A stretch of DNA of 64,000 bases, taken from Polaromonas sp. Lineage in GTDB: Bacteria; Pseudomonadota; Gammaproteobacteria; Burkholderiales; Burkholderiaceae_C. A model generated the notes under the pieces. The model made no database searches and was not told where the DNA came from. It was given only the letters and a program-made list of their open reading frames with translations. Made by a program: the position numbers and the translations under genes. Location: assembly GCA_013298945.1 (NCBI GenBank), contig JAAFJR010000003.1, positions 248,001-312,000 of the forward strand, given 5' to 3'. Below are positions 28,708-37,679 of the stretch, piece by piece (positions within the stretch are counted from its first letter, which is position 1; every line of letters begins with the position of its first letter).

Positions 28708-31515
28708 ATGAATATTGACTTACATGATCAAGCCGCGCTGATCGACGCAATAACAGTGGGTGCCGATAAGCCGGTTGCATTCTTGGTAGGGTCGCCACTT
28801 TCTTGGGATGCTGGTGGAGGCGTCCCGGGGGTTGATTCCATGGTTGATATTGCAAAGGAGTTGGTCAGATCCAAACTGCCAAATCGCGTCTCCGACTTCG
28901 AGACTGCAATCAAGGTAGCTGCTGGAGCGGATGCCTATCAGGCAGCCATGAAATGGATTCACGGCTCACTACTACAGAAAGGCGTGAACGAAGTAATCCG
29001 TACGGCAGTAATGAAGACTAGACTACCAGGAACTCGAACCGACATTCAAGGTGACGGGGAACCTATTGATTGGTATCTACCCAAAGGGACAAAGAATCTT
29101 GCAGAACTATTGGTACGCGGCGGTGAACGGTTCCCTGGGCCAATTCTCACGACCAACTTCGACCCACTAATTTCTCTTTCAATCCGAGCAGCAGGCGGTC
29201 GTCGGCGTTTGAGGGTAATTGATACCGACGGAAATCTGCCCTATGAAGTTGAAGCTGATCCAGGTGAGACCGATGTGATTCACTTACATGGCTACTGGCA
29301 AAGCGCAAACACTCTGCACACACCAGCCCAGCTTACGTCAGCGCGCCCCAAGTTGACGGCCTCACTTCGCAGGCTTCTGCAGCAGCGGACTCTCGTTGTG
29401 GTGGCCTATAGTGGCTGGGACGATGTGTTCACTAGGGCTCTCGTCGATGTGTTGCAGGATGCGGAGGCACAAGTTGCCGTGCTTTGGTGTTTTAGGGAAG
29501 CGGATAGCGCAGTAATACAAGCCAAATACGGCACTTTATTGGGAAGAGCTCAAGCAGCAATCACCTCTGGGGCGCTACATCTTTACGGTGGGATCGATTG
29601 CCGTTCGATTTTCGGAGATATTTACCACGCTCTAAACGTTGCCTTGGTTACGCCAACCGCCCAGATATTAGCCAGCCCCATGCCCGGCTGGGAGTTGATT
29701 ACAAGCGATTTTCTTGGTGGCTTGCCTCAGTTGGATTCGGCAGAAGCTGTTCGTTACTTCGATGGTGCGAATCCGTCATGGCGTCATGCCGCATCTGTTG
29801 CTATTCCTCGCCGACATGTTTTAAGAAAAATTACGACTGGGTGGACGAATTTGCCCGATGGCCAATGCTCGTTGCAACTGATTCGAGCGGCTGGCGGTGA
29901 GGGCAAATCAACGTTGTTGATGCAAGCTGCAATGGAAGCTGTCACCCAAAATGATTGTGGTGTCCTTTTTCGCCCCACACCGCAAGCAGGACTGTCGCCT
30001 GATGTTGTTACGACCCTCGACGAAACCAAGCAATGGCTGATAGTTATCGACGATGCTGACAACGTCGTAGAGTCCATTTATCAATGCCTGTCTGCGTTGC
30101 ACCGTGCTCGCCGCGCGAATGTTGATTTTCTTGTCGCCGCACGTGATACCGACTGGCATAGCGCAGGCGGCGACAGTCGCCCATGGGGACAGTTGTGCGC
30201 GCGCTTGCCAGACATAGTATTACGGGGCATTGAGGACGAAGTTGATGCACGCGCTATCGTCAACGCATGGGCAGCCTTTGGAGACGAGGGTTTGCGTGGT
30301 CTTGTCAACCGAGGTACTCTCGCGGAGATGGCCACAGAGCTGCGGCGAAGTGTCTACGCTTCACCAAGCGATCGAAACGATGGTTCTCTTTTGGGTGGAC
30401 TGCTGGATGTGCGCTTTTCCCCGCAGGCTTTGCGCGATCATGTGCGGGAACTATTGTCCCGGCTGGGTGGGCAAACAATCAAGAGGTCAACGCATACGTT
30501 GCAAGACGCGCTGGTCTATGTGGCGGCCTGCCATAGTGCAGGTATTTCTGGCATTAGTGCAAACGTCCTTGCGGACCTACTGAAGGTTCCACGTGAGTGG
30601 CTTAACTCGATGGTGATTCGGCCTTTGGGTGACGAAGCCGCAGGTACCGTTTCCGGCGGTCATGTATTCACCCGTCACCGTAAAGTTGCGGATGCCATAT
30701 TGGCTGAGGCTGAGCTTCGCTTGGGGATTGACCTCGGGGAGGTTTGGGCAGCGATCATCAAGCAGACGATCAAGACCGGTGAGTCAAGAGAAGTTGGCTA
30801 CACGCATGGGGCAATCCTTCACATTGGTCCGAACCTCGAACGCGCCTTACCTTCTGTAATTCCAGAAGATCGTCGCCGCGAAATTGCCATTGCAGCAGCC
30901 AAATGCGCAGCAGAAAAGATGACGGTTTGGCTTGGATGCATCGTTGATTTAGGTAAAACGTATCGCAACGCGAAGATGCCCAAGGAGGCTGCCGAAGCGC
31001 TTCGACATGGACTGGCCCGTGCGGAGAAAACAAGCGATTACGCTGAAGTCATTAGAGGGTACTGGCATGAATGGGCCGTTTGTGAAGGCTTGCGGACTGA
31101 TGGCGTCATTGATCCAGTAGCGAGTGCTTGGTTGGAAAGTATTGCATTGTCTGACCAGCTGAATCCAGCAGACATAACCATGAATCAATTGAAACTAGGG
31201 TTCGCTGGTCTTGGTGTCGCCTTTGGCAAGCTAGCTCAATCTAAGTCAGATTGTGAGTTTGCGCTTGGTCGCAGAGCAGTTGCCTATCTTGGAATGGTTT
31301 CGACTACTGACCCAAAAGCAGTTGGATATTTCACTAAATATGACTGGGAGGCCGATAAGTTGGGTACACCTAAGCCCCAAAACAAATTCGAGGCACTGGG
31401 ATGGTTTCGTAATGGTGCAGCTGCGGCCGGCCGGCGATTGAGCGATATTCAACTTGCCGGACTTGCTGATCCGGAAAAGCTAAGTTTTGAGCAATTGCGT
31501 GCTAAGTTAAGCTAA
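28708..31515 (+). CDS. SIR2-domain plus P-loop NTPase protein, candidate anti-phage NADase
   Basis: 935 residues. Residues ~20-310 form a SIR2-like domain: FLVGSPLS (25-32) with GVPGV behind it, TTNFD (148-152), the catalytic-His region IHLHGYW (His192/His194) and VAYSGWDD (232-239). Residues ~385-560 hold a P-loop NTPase with Walker A GGEGKST (396-402) and Walker B WLIVIDDAD (443-451). The remaining ~350 residues are helical and repeat-like. SIR2 fused to a STAND-type NTPase is a known layout of phage-sensing proteins that deplete NAD. It stands alone, between an ABC operon and a repeat-rich gap. Alternative: another SIR2-containing regulator. Confidence 0.8.
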   Translation: MNIDLHDQAALIDAITVGADKPVAFLVGSPLSWDAGGGVPGVDSMVDIAKELVRSKLPNRVSDFETAIKVAAGADAYQAAMKWIHGSLLQKGVNEVIRTAVMKTRLPGTRTDIQGDGEPIDWYLPKGTKNLAELLVRGGERFPGPILTTNFDPLISLSIRAAGGRRRLRVIDTDGNLPYEVEADPGETDVIHLHGYWQSANTLHTPAQLTSARPKLTASLRRLLQQRTLVVVAYSGWDDVFTRALVDVLQDAEAQVAVLWCFREADSAVIQAKYGTLLGRAQAAITSGALHLYGGIDCRSIFGDIYHALNVALVTPTAQILASPMPGWELITSDFLGGLPQLDSAEAVRYFDGANPSWRHAASVAIPRRHVLRKITTGWTNLPDGQCSLQLIRAAGGEGKSTLLMQAAMEAVTQNDCGVLFRPTPQAGLSPDVVTTLDETKQWLIVIDDADNVVESIYQCLSALHRARRANVDFLVAARDTDWHSAGGDSRPWGQLCARLPDIVLRGIEDEVDARAIVNAWAAFGDEGLRGLVNRGTLAEMATELRRSVYASPSDRNDGSLLGGLLDVRFSPQALRDHVRELLSRLGGQTIKRSTHTLQDALVYVAACHSAGISGISANVLADLLKVPREWLNSMVIRPLGDEAAGTVSGGHVFTRHRKVADAILAEAELRLGIDLGEVWAAIIKQTIKTGESREVGYTHGAILHIGPNLERALPSVIPEDRRREIAIAAAKCAAEKMTVWLGCIVDLGKTYRNAKMPKEAAEALRHGLARAEKTSDYAEVIRGYWHEWAVCEGLRTDGVIDPVASAWLESIALSDQLNPADITMNQLKLGFAGLGVAFGKLAQSKSDCEFALGRRAVAYLGMVSTTDPKAVGYFTKYDWEADKLGTPKPQNKFEALGWFRNGAAAAGRRLSDIQLAGLADPEKLSFEQLRAKLS

Positions 31516-31683
31516 GAAAATTATGGCGGACTCAAACTAAGTATTGTTTTTGAATTCATCTTGTTTCCTGTGAGCCTAAAAATAATGCTTGTAACCTTGT
31601 CATTCCAATTTTAATTATTTCTAGCCATCACGTACCTCACTAATCATATCCCGCTGATCTTTCCCGTCATCCTGCAGGATGCA

Positions 31684-31770
31684 GAAAATAGGGTCAGAGT
31701 CCAATTTCGATGTGGTGCTACTGCCCGTCGATGTACAAATTGTCCTGAATTGGAATCTGACCCTATTTTC
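31684..31770. repeat. Imperfect palindrome with GGGTCAGA arms
   Basis: Arms at 31684-31707 and 31747-31770 match at 22 of 24 positions (GAAAATAGGGTCAGA... against ...TCTGACCCTATTTTC), around a 39-base loop. The arm sequence resembles units I associate with REP-associated tyrosine transposases, recalled and not verified. No transposase gene is present in the window. Confidence 0.7.
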
Positions 31771-31815
31771 TTTACCTCGGCTGGTAGAAGCTTCACTCGA
31801 TACGTCTGCTCCTCA

Positions 31816-31919
31816 AATTCCCCTTCACTCTGAAGGGGTGGCGCGAAGCGACGGGGTAGTTGTAGGCGGTACATTTGCTACCCCGCCCGTTGGGCACCCC
31901 TTCATCATGAAGGGGAATT
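31816..31919. repeat. 104-bp palindromic repeat (CCCCTTCA ... TGAAGGGG)
   Basis: Long inverted repeat starting AATTCCCCTTCA and ending TGAAGGGGAATT. Each arm also holds a smaller hairpin (CCCCTTCActcTGAAGGGG), and inner arms ACGGGGTAG and CTACCCCG pair. It would fold into a cruciform-like structure; probable non-autonomous repeat. Confidence 0.7.
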
Positions 31920-31929
31920 AAGAGTAAAT

Positions 31930-31990
31930 TTGCTATAAATAGTATAGCTATTCAGGCAATAAATACGCCGGCTAAAGCCATATTTGCCTC
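31930..31990 (+). repeat. Dispersed ~55-bp repeat, copy 6
   Basis: TTGCTATAAATAGTATAGC then CAGGCAATAAATACGCCGG and CTAAAGCCAT. It lies just beyond the 3' end of the GMC oxidoreductase gene, in opposite orientation to it. Confidence 0.85.
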
Positions 31991-32013
31991 TATTTTGCCA
32001 TTTTTAGCTATTT

Positions 32014-33663
32014 CTAGCCATTCTGCACCGCTTTGATCATATCTGCCGCCTTTTCCGCAATCATGATCACCGGCGCATTGGTGTTACCCGCCACGATGCG
32101 GGGCATGATGGAGGCGTCTACCACGCGCAGGTTGCGCATGCCGTGGACGCGCAGTTCGCTGTCCACCACGTTTAACCGGTTGGCTTGCGCGCCTTCCTGC
32201 GGTCCCATGCGGCAGGTGCCTACTGGGTGGTAGATGGTGTCGGCGTAGTTGCGGATGACGGTTTCAATTTCAATGTCGGTTTTTGCTTCAGCTGTAGTGG
32301 CCAGCTCCTGACCACGGTAGCCGGCGAGCGCAGGCTGGCTCAAAATCGTGCGCATTTGCTTGAAGCCTTGCACCATGCGGCGCATGTCGTCGGGGTCGGC
32401 AAAGAAATTGGGGTCTATCAGCGGCGCTGCCATAGCGTCGGCGCTGGCTAGGGTGACGCGGCCTCGGCTTTTTGGGCGCATCAGGCAAATATGGCTGGAA
32501 TAGCCGTGGCCGAAGGTGGGTTTGCGGCCATGATCGACCAGTTTGCCGATGACGAAGTGCAGTTGCAGGTCTGGCGTTTCTTCCTCGGGGCTGGTTTTGA
32601 TGAAGCCGCCAGCTTCGGCAAAATTGGTCGTCAGCATGCCGGTGCGGTGTTTGCGCCACTCGAAAATGGCTTTGATGGCACGCGGCAAAAAGCTGAGTGA
32701 CACGCCAAACAGGTCTTTCAAATGCGGCGCGTTGACCACTTGAACCACGTCGATGTGGTCGTGCAGGTTTTCACCCACGCCGGGCAAGTCATGCACCACG
32801 GGGATGCCGTGTTTTTGCAATTCTGCGGCTGGGCCTATGCCAGATAGCTTCAAAATTTGGGGTGACTGGAATGCACCTGCGCAAACCAGAACTTCACGGG
32901 AGGCTTTGATTTGTTTGGTTTCCGTACCTTGGCGGTATTCCACGCCAACAGCGCGCTTAATACCTGAATTTTCTTCTATCAAAATGCGAGTGGTGTGGGC
33001 GCTGGTGATGACGGTCAGGTTAGTGCGAGCTAAATTAGGGGCTAAATGGGGAGTTAAGTACGCTTTGGCGGCGCTGAAGCGTTCACCGTTTTTGTGGGTG
33101 ACTTGGTGCATGCCGACGCCGTGTTGCTCTGCGCCGTTGAAGTCTTTGCTTTCAGGGTGACCCGCTTGTTTGGCGGCTTCTATGAAAATAGCGCCGTATT
33201 TGCTGGGGCTGCGCAAGTCCATCACGTTCAGCGGGCCGCCTTTGCCGTGGAATTCAGCATCTTTGGGGTCAAACGTGCGCTCGTTGTGCTCGGCTTTTTT
33301 GAAGTAGGGCAGCACGTCGGTGTAGCGCCAGCCTGGGTTGCCTTGCTCGGCCCAGTGGTCGTAGTCAGCTTTGTGGCCACGCATATAAACCATGGCGTTG
33401 ATAGAGCTAGAGCCGCCCAGCACTTTGCCGCGTGGCTGGTAACCTTTGCGCCCGTTCAGCCCCGCTTGCGGCGTGGTATCAAAACCCCAACCCGCAGCGC
33501 CTGTGCGCGCCAACAGTGCCAAACCCGCAGGGCAGTGAATCAGCACGCTGTTGTCAACCGGTCCAGCTTCCAATAAAGCCACGTTGATGGCTGGGTCTTC
33601 GCTGAGCCGAGATGCCAAAACGCAGCCTGCAGAGCCGCCGCCGATGATGATGTAGTCGTACAT
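32014..33663 (-). CDS. GMC-family FAD oxidoreductase (choline dehydrogenase-like)
   Basis: 549 residues from ATG 33663, where the FAD-binding MYDYIIIGGGSAGCVLASR begins. GMC signatures follow: GKVLGGSSSINAMVYMRG, then DLPGVGENLHDH and the C-terminal DTIYHPVGTCRMG with catalytic His and NTNAPVIMIAEKAAD. It probably oxidises an alcohol; choline, aliphatic alcohols and others are all possible, so no substrate is assigned. Divergent from ohrR, 158 bases apart. Confidence 0.92.
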   Translation of the reverse strand: MYDYIIIGGGSAGCVLASRLSEDPAINVALLEAGPVDNSVLIHCPAGLALLARTGAAGWGFDTTPQAGLNGRKGYQPRGKVLGGSSSINAMVYMRGHKADYDHWAEQGNPGWRYTDVLPYFKKAEHNERTFDPKDAEFHGKGGPLNVMDLRSPSKYGAIFIEAAKQAGHPESKDFNGAEQHGVGMHQVTHKNGERFSAAKAYLTPHLAPNLARTNLTVITSAHTTRILIEENSGIKRAVGVEYRQGTETKQIKASREVLVCAGAFQSPQILKLSGIGPAAELQKHGIPVVHDLPGVGENLHDHIDVVQVVNAPHLKDLFGVSLSFLPRAIKAIFEWRKHRTGMLTTNFAEAGGFIKTSPEEETPDLQLHFVIGKLVDHGRKPTFGHGYSSHICLMRPKSRGRVTLASADAMAAPLIDPNFFADPDDMRRMVQGFKQMRTILSQPALAGYRGQELATTAEAKTDIEIETVIRNYADTIYHPVGTCRMGPQEGAQANRLNVVDSELRVHGMRNLRVVDASIMPRIVAGNTNAPVIMIAEKAADMIKAVQNG

Positions 33664-33786
33664 GGGTTCAAGTTGCCTAAAAACTAATCTAACAAGCAAT
33701 ATATATGACGGTTTAGAAAATATTTAAGGAGGTCATACCAATGATTGCCCCGATTTACCCTGATGCAATGATTTTTAGAAATTAAA

Positions 33787-33815
33787 TTGCACACAATTTA
33801 ATTGTGTGCTACAAT
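33787..33815 (+). promoter_or_regulatory. ohrR promoter with embedded operator palindrome
   Basis: TTGCAC (33787-33792), 17 bases, TACAAT (33810-33815) make a near-consensus sigma-70 promoter. A perfect 21-bp palindrome GCACACAATTTAATTGTGTGC (33789-33809) fills the spacer, the expected place and style of an OhrR operator. Confidence 0.8.
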
Positions 33816-33821
33816 TCATCT

Positions 33822-34292
33822 ATGAACACAGTAACCCAAGCCAATCAGCCTAACAGCAACCCCGCGTTGCTGTTGGACAACCAGTTGTGCTTCGCCTTGT
33901 ATTCCACCTCGCTGGCGATGACCAAGCTATACAAACCGCTGCTAGAAACGCTGGGGCTGACGTATCCGCAATATTTGGTCATGTTGGTGCTGTGGGAGCG
34001 TGATGGGTTGATGGTGTCTGAGCTGGGCGAACGCCTGTTTTTAGACTCTGGCACGCTGACGCCCTTGCTGAAACGCTTGGAATCAGCCAGCTTGATAGCC
34101 CGCATTCGCGACGTGCAAGACGAGCGTCGGGTTCACATCACCTTAACAACAGCTGGGCGTGACCTGAAAACCCAAGCAGCAGAGATCCCAAACTGTATTT
34201 TGAAATCCAGCCAATGCAGCTTGCCCGACATTATGGGGCTGACGCAGCAAGTGCAAGCGCTGAGAAAAAACTTGAATACCACTGAAATTTAA
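33822..34292 (+). CDS. ohrR: MarR-family organic-peroxide sensor OhrR
   Basis: 156 residues from ATG 33822. The N-terminal [11 protein letters not shown] holds the peroxide-sensing Cys of OhrR, followed by a winged-helix ([23 protein letters not shown] and [10 protein letters not shown]). It represses itself and ohr until oxidised. The promoter's -10 box ends six bases before the ATG, so the transcript may have almost no leader. A more upstream in-frame ATG at 33804 lies inside the operator and promoter. Confidence 0.93.
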   Translation: MNTVTQANQPNSNPALLLDNQLCFALYSTSLAMTKLYKPLLETLGLTYPQYLVMLVLWERDGLMVSELGERLFLDSGTLTPLLKRLESASLIARIRDVQDERRVHITLTTAGRDLKTQAAEIPNCILKSSQCSLPDIMGLTQQVQALRKNLNTTEI

Positions 34293-34332
34293 ACCCGCCT
34301 TACTGAGGCTTAACCTGAGAAAAGAGAAAACC

Positions 34333-34761
34333 ATGACCACGAAAATCGAAAAAGTTTTGTACAAAGCCAACGCCACAGCAACCGGTGGCCGTGACGGTCA
34401 CGCTGTCAGCTCAGATGGTTTGTTGAATGTCAAACTCGCGCCACCAAAAGAATTAGGCGGCATGGGCGGCGCGACCAACCCTGAGCAATTGTTTGCCGCA
34501 GGCTACAGCGCCTGCTTCATGGGTGCGATGAAGCATGTGGCTGGCATGAAAAAATTGACAGTGCCTGCCGATGCAAGCGTTAACGCCACCGTCGGCATTG
34601 GCCAAATTCCAGCAGGTTTTGGTATTGAAGCGCAACTGGTGGTGAGCTTGCCAGGTATGGACCGCGAAGTCGCCCAAAATCTGATTGAAACGGCGCATCA
34701 AGTGTGCCCGTACTCAAACGCCACACGTGGCAATATTGAAGTGAGCGTGACTTTGGCGTAA
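34333..34761 (+). CDS. ohr: Organic hydroperoxide resistance protein Ohr
   Basis: 142 residues, normal for the family. The two catalytic cysteines lie in GYSACFMGAM and HQVCPYSNATRGN; the substrate-binding start GGRDGHAVSSDG is present. It reduces organic hydroperoxides with dihydrolipoamide-type thiols in the cytosol. It follows ohrR by 40 bases, probably under the same control. Confidence 0.96.
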   Translation: MTTKIEKVLYKANATATGGRDGHAVSSDGLLNVKLAPPKELGGMGGATNPEQLFAAGYSACFMGAMKHVAGMKKLTVPADASVNATVGIGQIPAGFGIEAQLVVSLPGMDREVAQNLIETAHQVCPYSNATRGNIEVSVTLA

Positions 34762-34785
34762 GTTTGTAAAAACGTGTCGCCAACG

Positions 34786-34822
34786 CAGCCTGCCCGACTG
34801 GTCGCGGCAGGCTGTTTCGTTT
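34786..34822 (+). terminator. Rho-independent terminator after ohr
   Basis: CAGCCTGCC (34786-34794) pairs with GGCAGGCTG (34806-34814), followed by TTTCGTTT, 24 bases past the ohr stop. Confidence 0.85.
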
Positions 34823-34858
34823 AGAGTGTGGCTCATAAAGAAAACACGGAAACCCGCC

Positions 34859-35953
34859 ATGAGCACACAATTTTTAGTCAGCCAAGACCCGCAAGATCAA
34901 CTGCAGCGCACAAAAATTCGCACCACCGAGGATGCGCCCTTGGCAGAAGGTCAAATTCGTCTGCGCGTGAATCACTTTGCCTTAACCTCCAACAACATCA
35001 CCTACGCCGCCTTTGGTGGTGCGATGAACTACTGGAATTTTTACCCAAGTGGAGAAGCCGGCTGGGGCATCATACCCGTGTGGGGTTTTGCCACGGTGAC
35101 GCAGTCTTTGCACCCTGGTGTGGCAGTGGGTGAAAAGCTGTACGGCTATTACCCCATGGCCAGCAGCGTGGTGTTAGAGCCTATTAAATTAAGCGAAAAA
35201 AGCTTTGTTGACGGGGCGGCCCACCGCACAGAGCTGCATCCGGTCTACAACCAATATATGCGCACGGCGAGTGACCCGTTTTACAAACCAGACACCGAAG
35301 CCGTTCAAGCGCTGCTGCGTCCGCTGTTCATCACCTCTTGGTTGATAGATGACTTTTTTGATGACAATAAGTTTTTCGATGCAAATACGGCCATTTTGTC
35401 CAGCGCATCCAGCAAAACAGCGTATGGCACAGCGTTTCAACTTAAACAACGTGCTGGCATAGAAGTGATTGGTTTAACTTCGGCTAGCAACGTGGCATTT
35501 TGTGAAAGCCTAGGCTGCTACAACCGTGTGTTGACCTACGAACAACTCGACCAGATCAAAGCAGATGCCACTTGTGTCTACATTGATTTTGCTGGCAATG
35601 CAGGTTTGCGTACCGATATTCACACGCGTTTTACGAATTTGAAATACAGCTGCTCAATTGGCGGCACACATGTTGAAAACTTAGGTGGCTCTAAAGGCTT
35701 GGCGGGCCCTAAAGCGATTTTGTTTTTCGCACCTGCACAAATCAAAAAGCGTATGGAAGAGTGGGGTGGCGCTGAATTTGGCAAGCGCATGGTGCAAGCC
35801 TGGGAAAGCTTCACAACAGAAGTCACACAATCCACGCCAGCTTGGTTGTCAACAAAGCAGCACGTGGGTGCTGAGGAAGTAACGCGTGCTTATGCCCAAG
35901 TCTTAGCTGGACGTGGTGATCCGCGAGTGGGTCATATTTTGTCGTTGAGCTGA
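34859..35953 (+). CDS. DUF2855-family protein
   Basis: 364 residues from ATG 34859, since homologues begin near this Met; the longer frame starts inside the upstream leader. The family resembles medium-chain reductases in outline: an N-terminal half with LRVNHFALTSNNITYAAFG and GEKLYGYYPM, and a Rossmann-like half (AILSSASSKTAYGTA, VIGLTSASN). No zinc-ligand set is obvious. Its function is not known. The stop overlaps the convergent ion channel gene by 22 bases. Confidence 0.85.
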   Translation: MSTQFLVSQDPQDQLQRTKIRTTEDAPLAEGQIRLRVNHFALTSNNITYAAFGGAMNYWNFYPSGEAGWGIIPVWGFATVTQSLHPGVAVGEKLYGYYPMASSVVLEPIKLSEKSFVDGAAHRTELHPVYNQYMRTASDPFYKPDTEAVQALLRPLFITSWLIDDFFDDNKFFDANTAILSSASSKTAYGTAFQLKQRAGIEVIGLTSASNVAFCESLGCYNRVLTYEQLDQIKADATCVYIDFAGNAGLRTDIHTRFTNLKYSCSIGGTHVENLGGSKGLAGPKAILFFAPAQIKKRMEEWGGAEFGKRMVQAWESFTTEVTQSTPAWLSTKQHVGAEEVTRAYAQVLAGRGDPRVGHILSLS

Positions 35954-36336
35954 GCGCGTAGCTCATCGCGCAGACTTCGGACTTCTGCGCGTAAAGAGCC
36001 GATTTCTTGCATCAAATCACGCTCAATTTGGCGCTCTTCCGTTTCTACAAATATGGCAGCCACCGAAGCTGTGACCAATGACAGCACTGCCAAGCCGAAT
36101 AAAACGACAATGACTGAAAATGCGCGTGACGCATGCGTGCTTGGGACAATATCGCCATAACCTACTGTGGCTGCAGTTGTGAAAGCAAGCCAAAGACCAT
36201 CACTAAAAGTAAGTGCGCGGGGCTCTAAGATCCAAAACCCTAGGCCACCAAAAAATAAAATCAATAAGCAAAGCACCAGCGAATACAACAAACCACGGCG
36301 TGTGATGAGTTGAGTTCGGTCTTGCCAGCGCTTCAT
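35932..36336 (-). CDS. Small potassium-channel-like ion channel
   Basis: 134 residues: two membrane segments (~20-38 and ~70-95) flank a pore loop with TTAATVGYGDIVP, the potassium selectivity filter. A C-terminal charged coiled coil (~95-130, EIGSLRAEVRSLRDELRAQ) probably drives tetramer assembly. No regulatory ligand domain. Its 3' end overlaps the DUF2855 gene. Confidence 0.88.
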   Translation of the reverse strand: MKRWQDRTQLITRRGLLYSLVLCLLILFFGGLGFWILEPRALTFSDGLWLAFTTAATVGYGDIVPSTHASRAFSVIVVLFGLAVLSLVTASVAAIFVETEERQIERDLMQEIGSLRAEVRSLRDELRAQLNDKI

Positions 36337-36386
36337 ACTTCACACTCTACAGTCTTGCACAGGGCTGTGGTTGACTTTAATCAAAA

Positions 36387-37679
36387 TTACTTCATCAACG
36401 ATGGGAGCCACAAGCTAAGTTGTGGAAACGCGATTAACAATCCCAGTACAAAAATCATCACCAAAACGAATGGCCAACAGCCTTTAAAAATGTTGCCCAA
36501 GCCAACTTTGGGCAGCAAAGTGTTGATGACAAACAGGTTCATGCCCACGGGGGGTGAAATCAAGCCGATTTGCACAATCATCACAATCAGCACACCAAAC
36601 CAGACGGGGTCAAAACCGAGCGCGGTGACGATTGGAAAAAACAGCGGAATGGTCAATAACACCATGGTCAACTCTTCCATCACCGTGCCAAGTACGATGT
36701 AAATAAACATCATAGCCGTGATGATTAAGACCGGAGACAAACCTAAATGTGTGATCCACTCCTTCAAGTCACTCGGCATGGTCGTGAAGTTCACAAAATT
36801 GGCGAAAATAGTCGCCGCAATGAGCAGGGTGAACAACATCGCGGTGGTGCGGGCAGACTCGACCAGCACTTGAAACAAAATCGCCCAAGTCAGTCGGCGA
36901 CGCGCTAATGCAAACAAAAAAGCGCCTGCGGCACCAAAACCAGCGCCCTCAGTGGCGGTAAATAAGCCACCATAAATACCGCCTAATACGACGAAGACCA
37001 GTAGAACTACGCCCCAAATGCCGCGCAACGCCGCCCAACGCTCGGGCCAGGTGCTGCGTTTGCCTGCGGGTGCATGCTCTGGGTCTTTACTTGTCATATA
37101 GACAATTGCGCCCATCATCAGCAGTGCCGTCAAAATACCAGGAATCACACCCGCAGCAAACAATTTACCGATATTAGTTTCGGTGATGATGCCATAAATC
37201 ACCATGATAGTTGAGGGCGGAATCATGATGCCCAACGTACCGCCAGCCGCCATGACACCTGTAGAGAGTGAGTCGCTGTAACCCATTTTCTTCATGCTGG
37301 GGTAGGCAACCTTGCTCATGGTCGCTGCAGTGGCGATGGACGAACCGCAAATCGCGCCAAAGCCAGCGCAGGCCGCCACTGTTGCATGTGCCAAGCCTCC
37401 CCGAAAATGGCCGATGAAAGCATACGCAGCTGCAAACAGCTCGTGTGCTAGGCCAGCGCGAGCCACAAAATTACCCATCAAGATGAACAAGGGAATCACG
37501 CTAAGCGTGTAGGCAAAGCCAGTTTCATGAACTACTTGTGCGGTACTGGCGAACGCCGGATCCCAGCCACGCGTCAAACCAATCCCCACAATACCAACCA
37601 AGCCCATGCTGAATGCCAGAGGCATGCGTAGCAGCGCCAGAGCAAAAATAGCTACAAAACCTAACAGTGCTTCAATCAC
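36387..37679 (-). CDS. dctM: TRAP transporter large permease (DctM-like)
   Basis: 430 residues with about 12 membrane segments and typical DctM stretches (GFGAICGSSIATAATM, GTLGIMIPPST, MEELTMVLLTIPLFFPI). Together with the small permease and periplasmic receptor it forms a sodium-driven secondary importer for an organic acid; the substrate is not predictable. Starts within the last bases of dctQ (4-base overlap). Confidence 0.94.
   Translation of the reverse strand: MIEALLGFVAIFALALLRMPLAFSMGLVGIVGIGLTRGWDPAFASTAQVVHETGFAYTLSVIPLFILMGNFVARAGLAHELFAAAYAFIGHFRGGLAHATVAACAGFGAICGSSIATAATMSKVAYPSMKKMGYSDSLSTGVMAAGGTLGIMIPPSTIMVIYGIITETNIGKLFAAGVIPGILTALLMMGAIVYMTSKDPEHAPAGKRSTWPERWAALRGIWGVVLLVFVVLGGIYGGLFTATEGAGFGAAGAFLFALARRRLTWAILFQVLVESARTTAMLFTLLIAATIFANFVNFTTMPSDLKEWITHLGLSPVLIITAMMFIYIVLGTVMEELTMVLLTIPLFFPIVTALGFDPVWFGVLIVMIVQIGLISPPVGMNLFVINTLLPKVGLGNIFKGCWPFVLVMIFVLGLLIAFPQLSLWLPSLMK

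Larger units (their letters stand above)
31516..32013. other. Gene-poor interval of 498 bases
   Basis: No credible gene is seen on either strand. The interval holds, in order, AT-rich sequence, an 87-bp stem-loop repeat, a 104-bp palindromic repeat and a copy of the dispersed 55-bp repeat. These are listed separately. Confidence 0.7.

Noticed and set aside
31516-32013. Possible CRISPR or tRNA content in the gap after the SIR2 gene
   Set aside because: The repeats are single palindromic units with no regular spacers, and no tRNA-like cloverleaf was seen.
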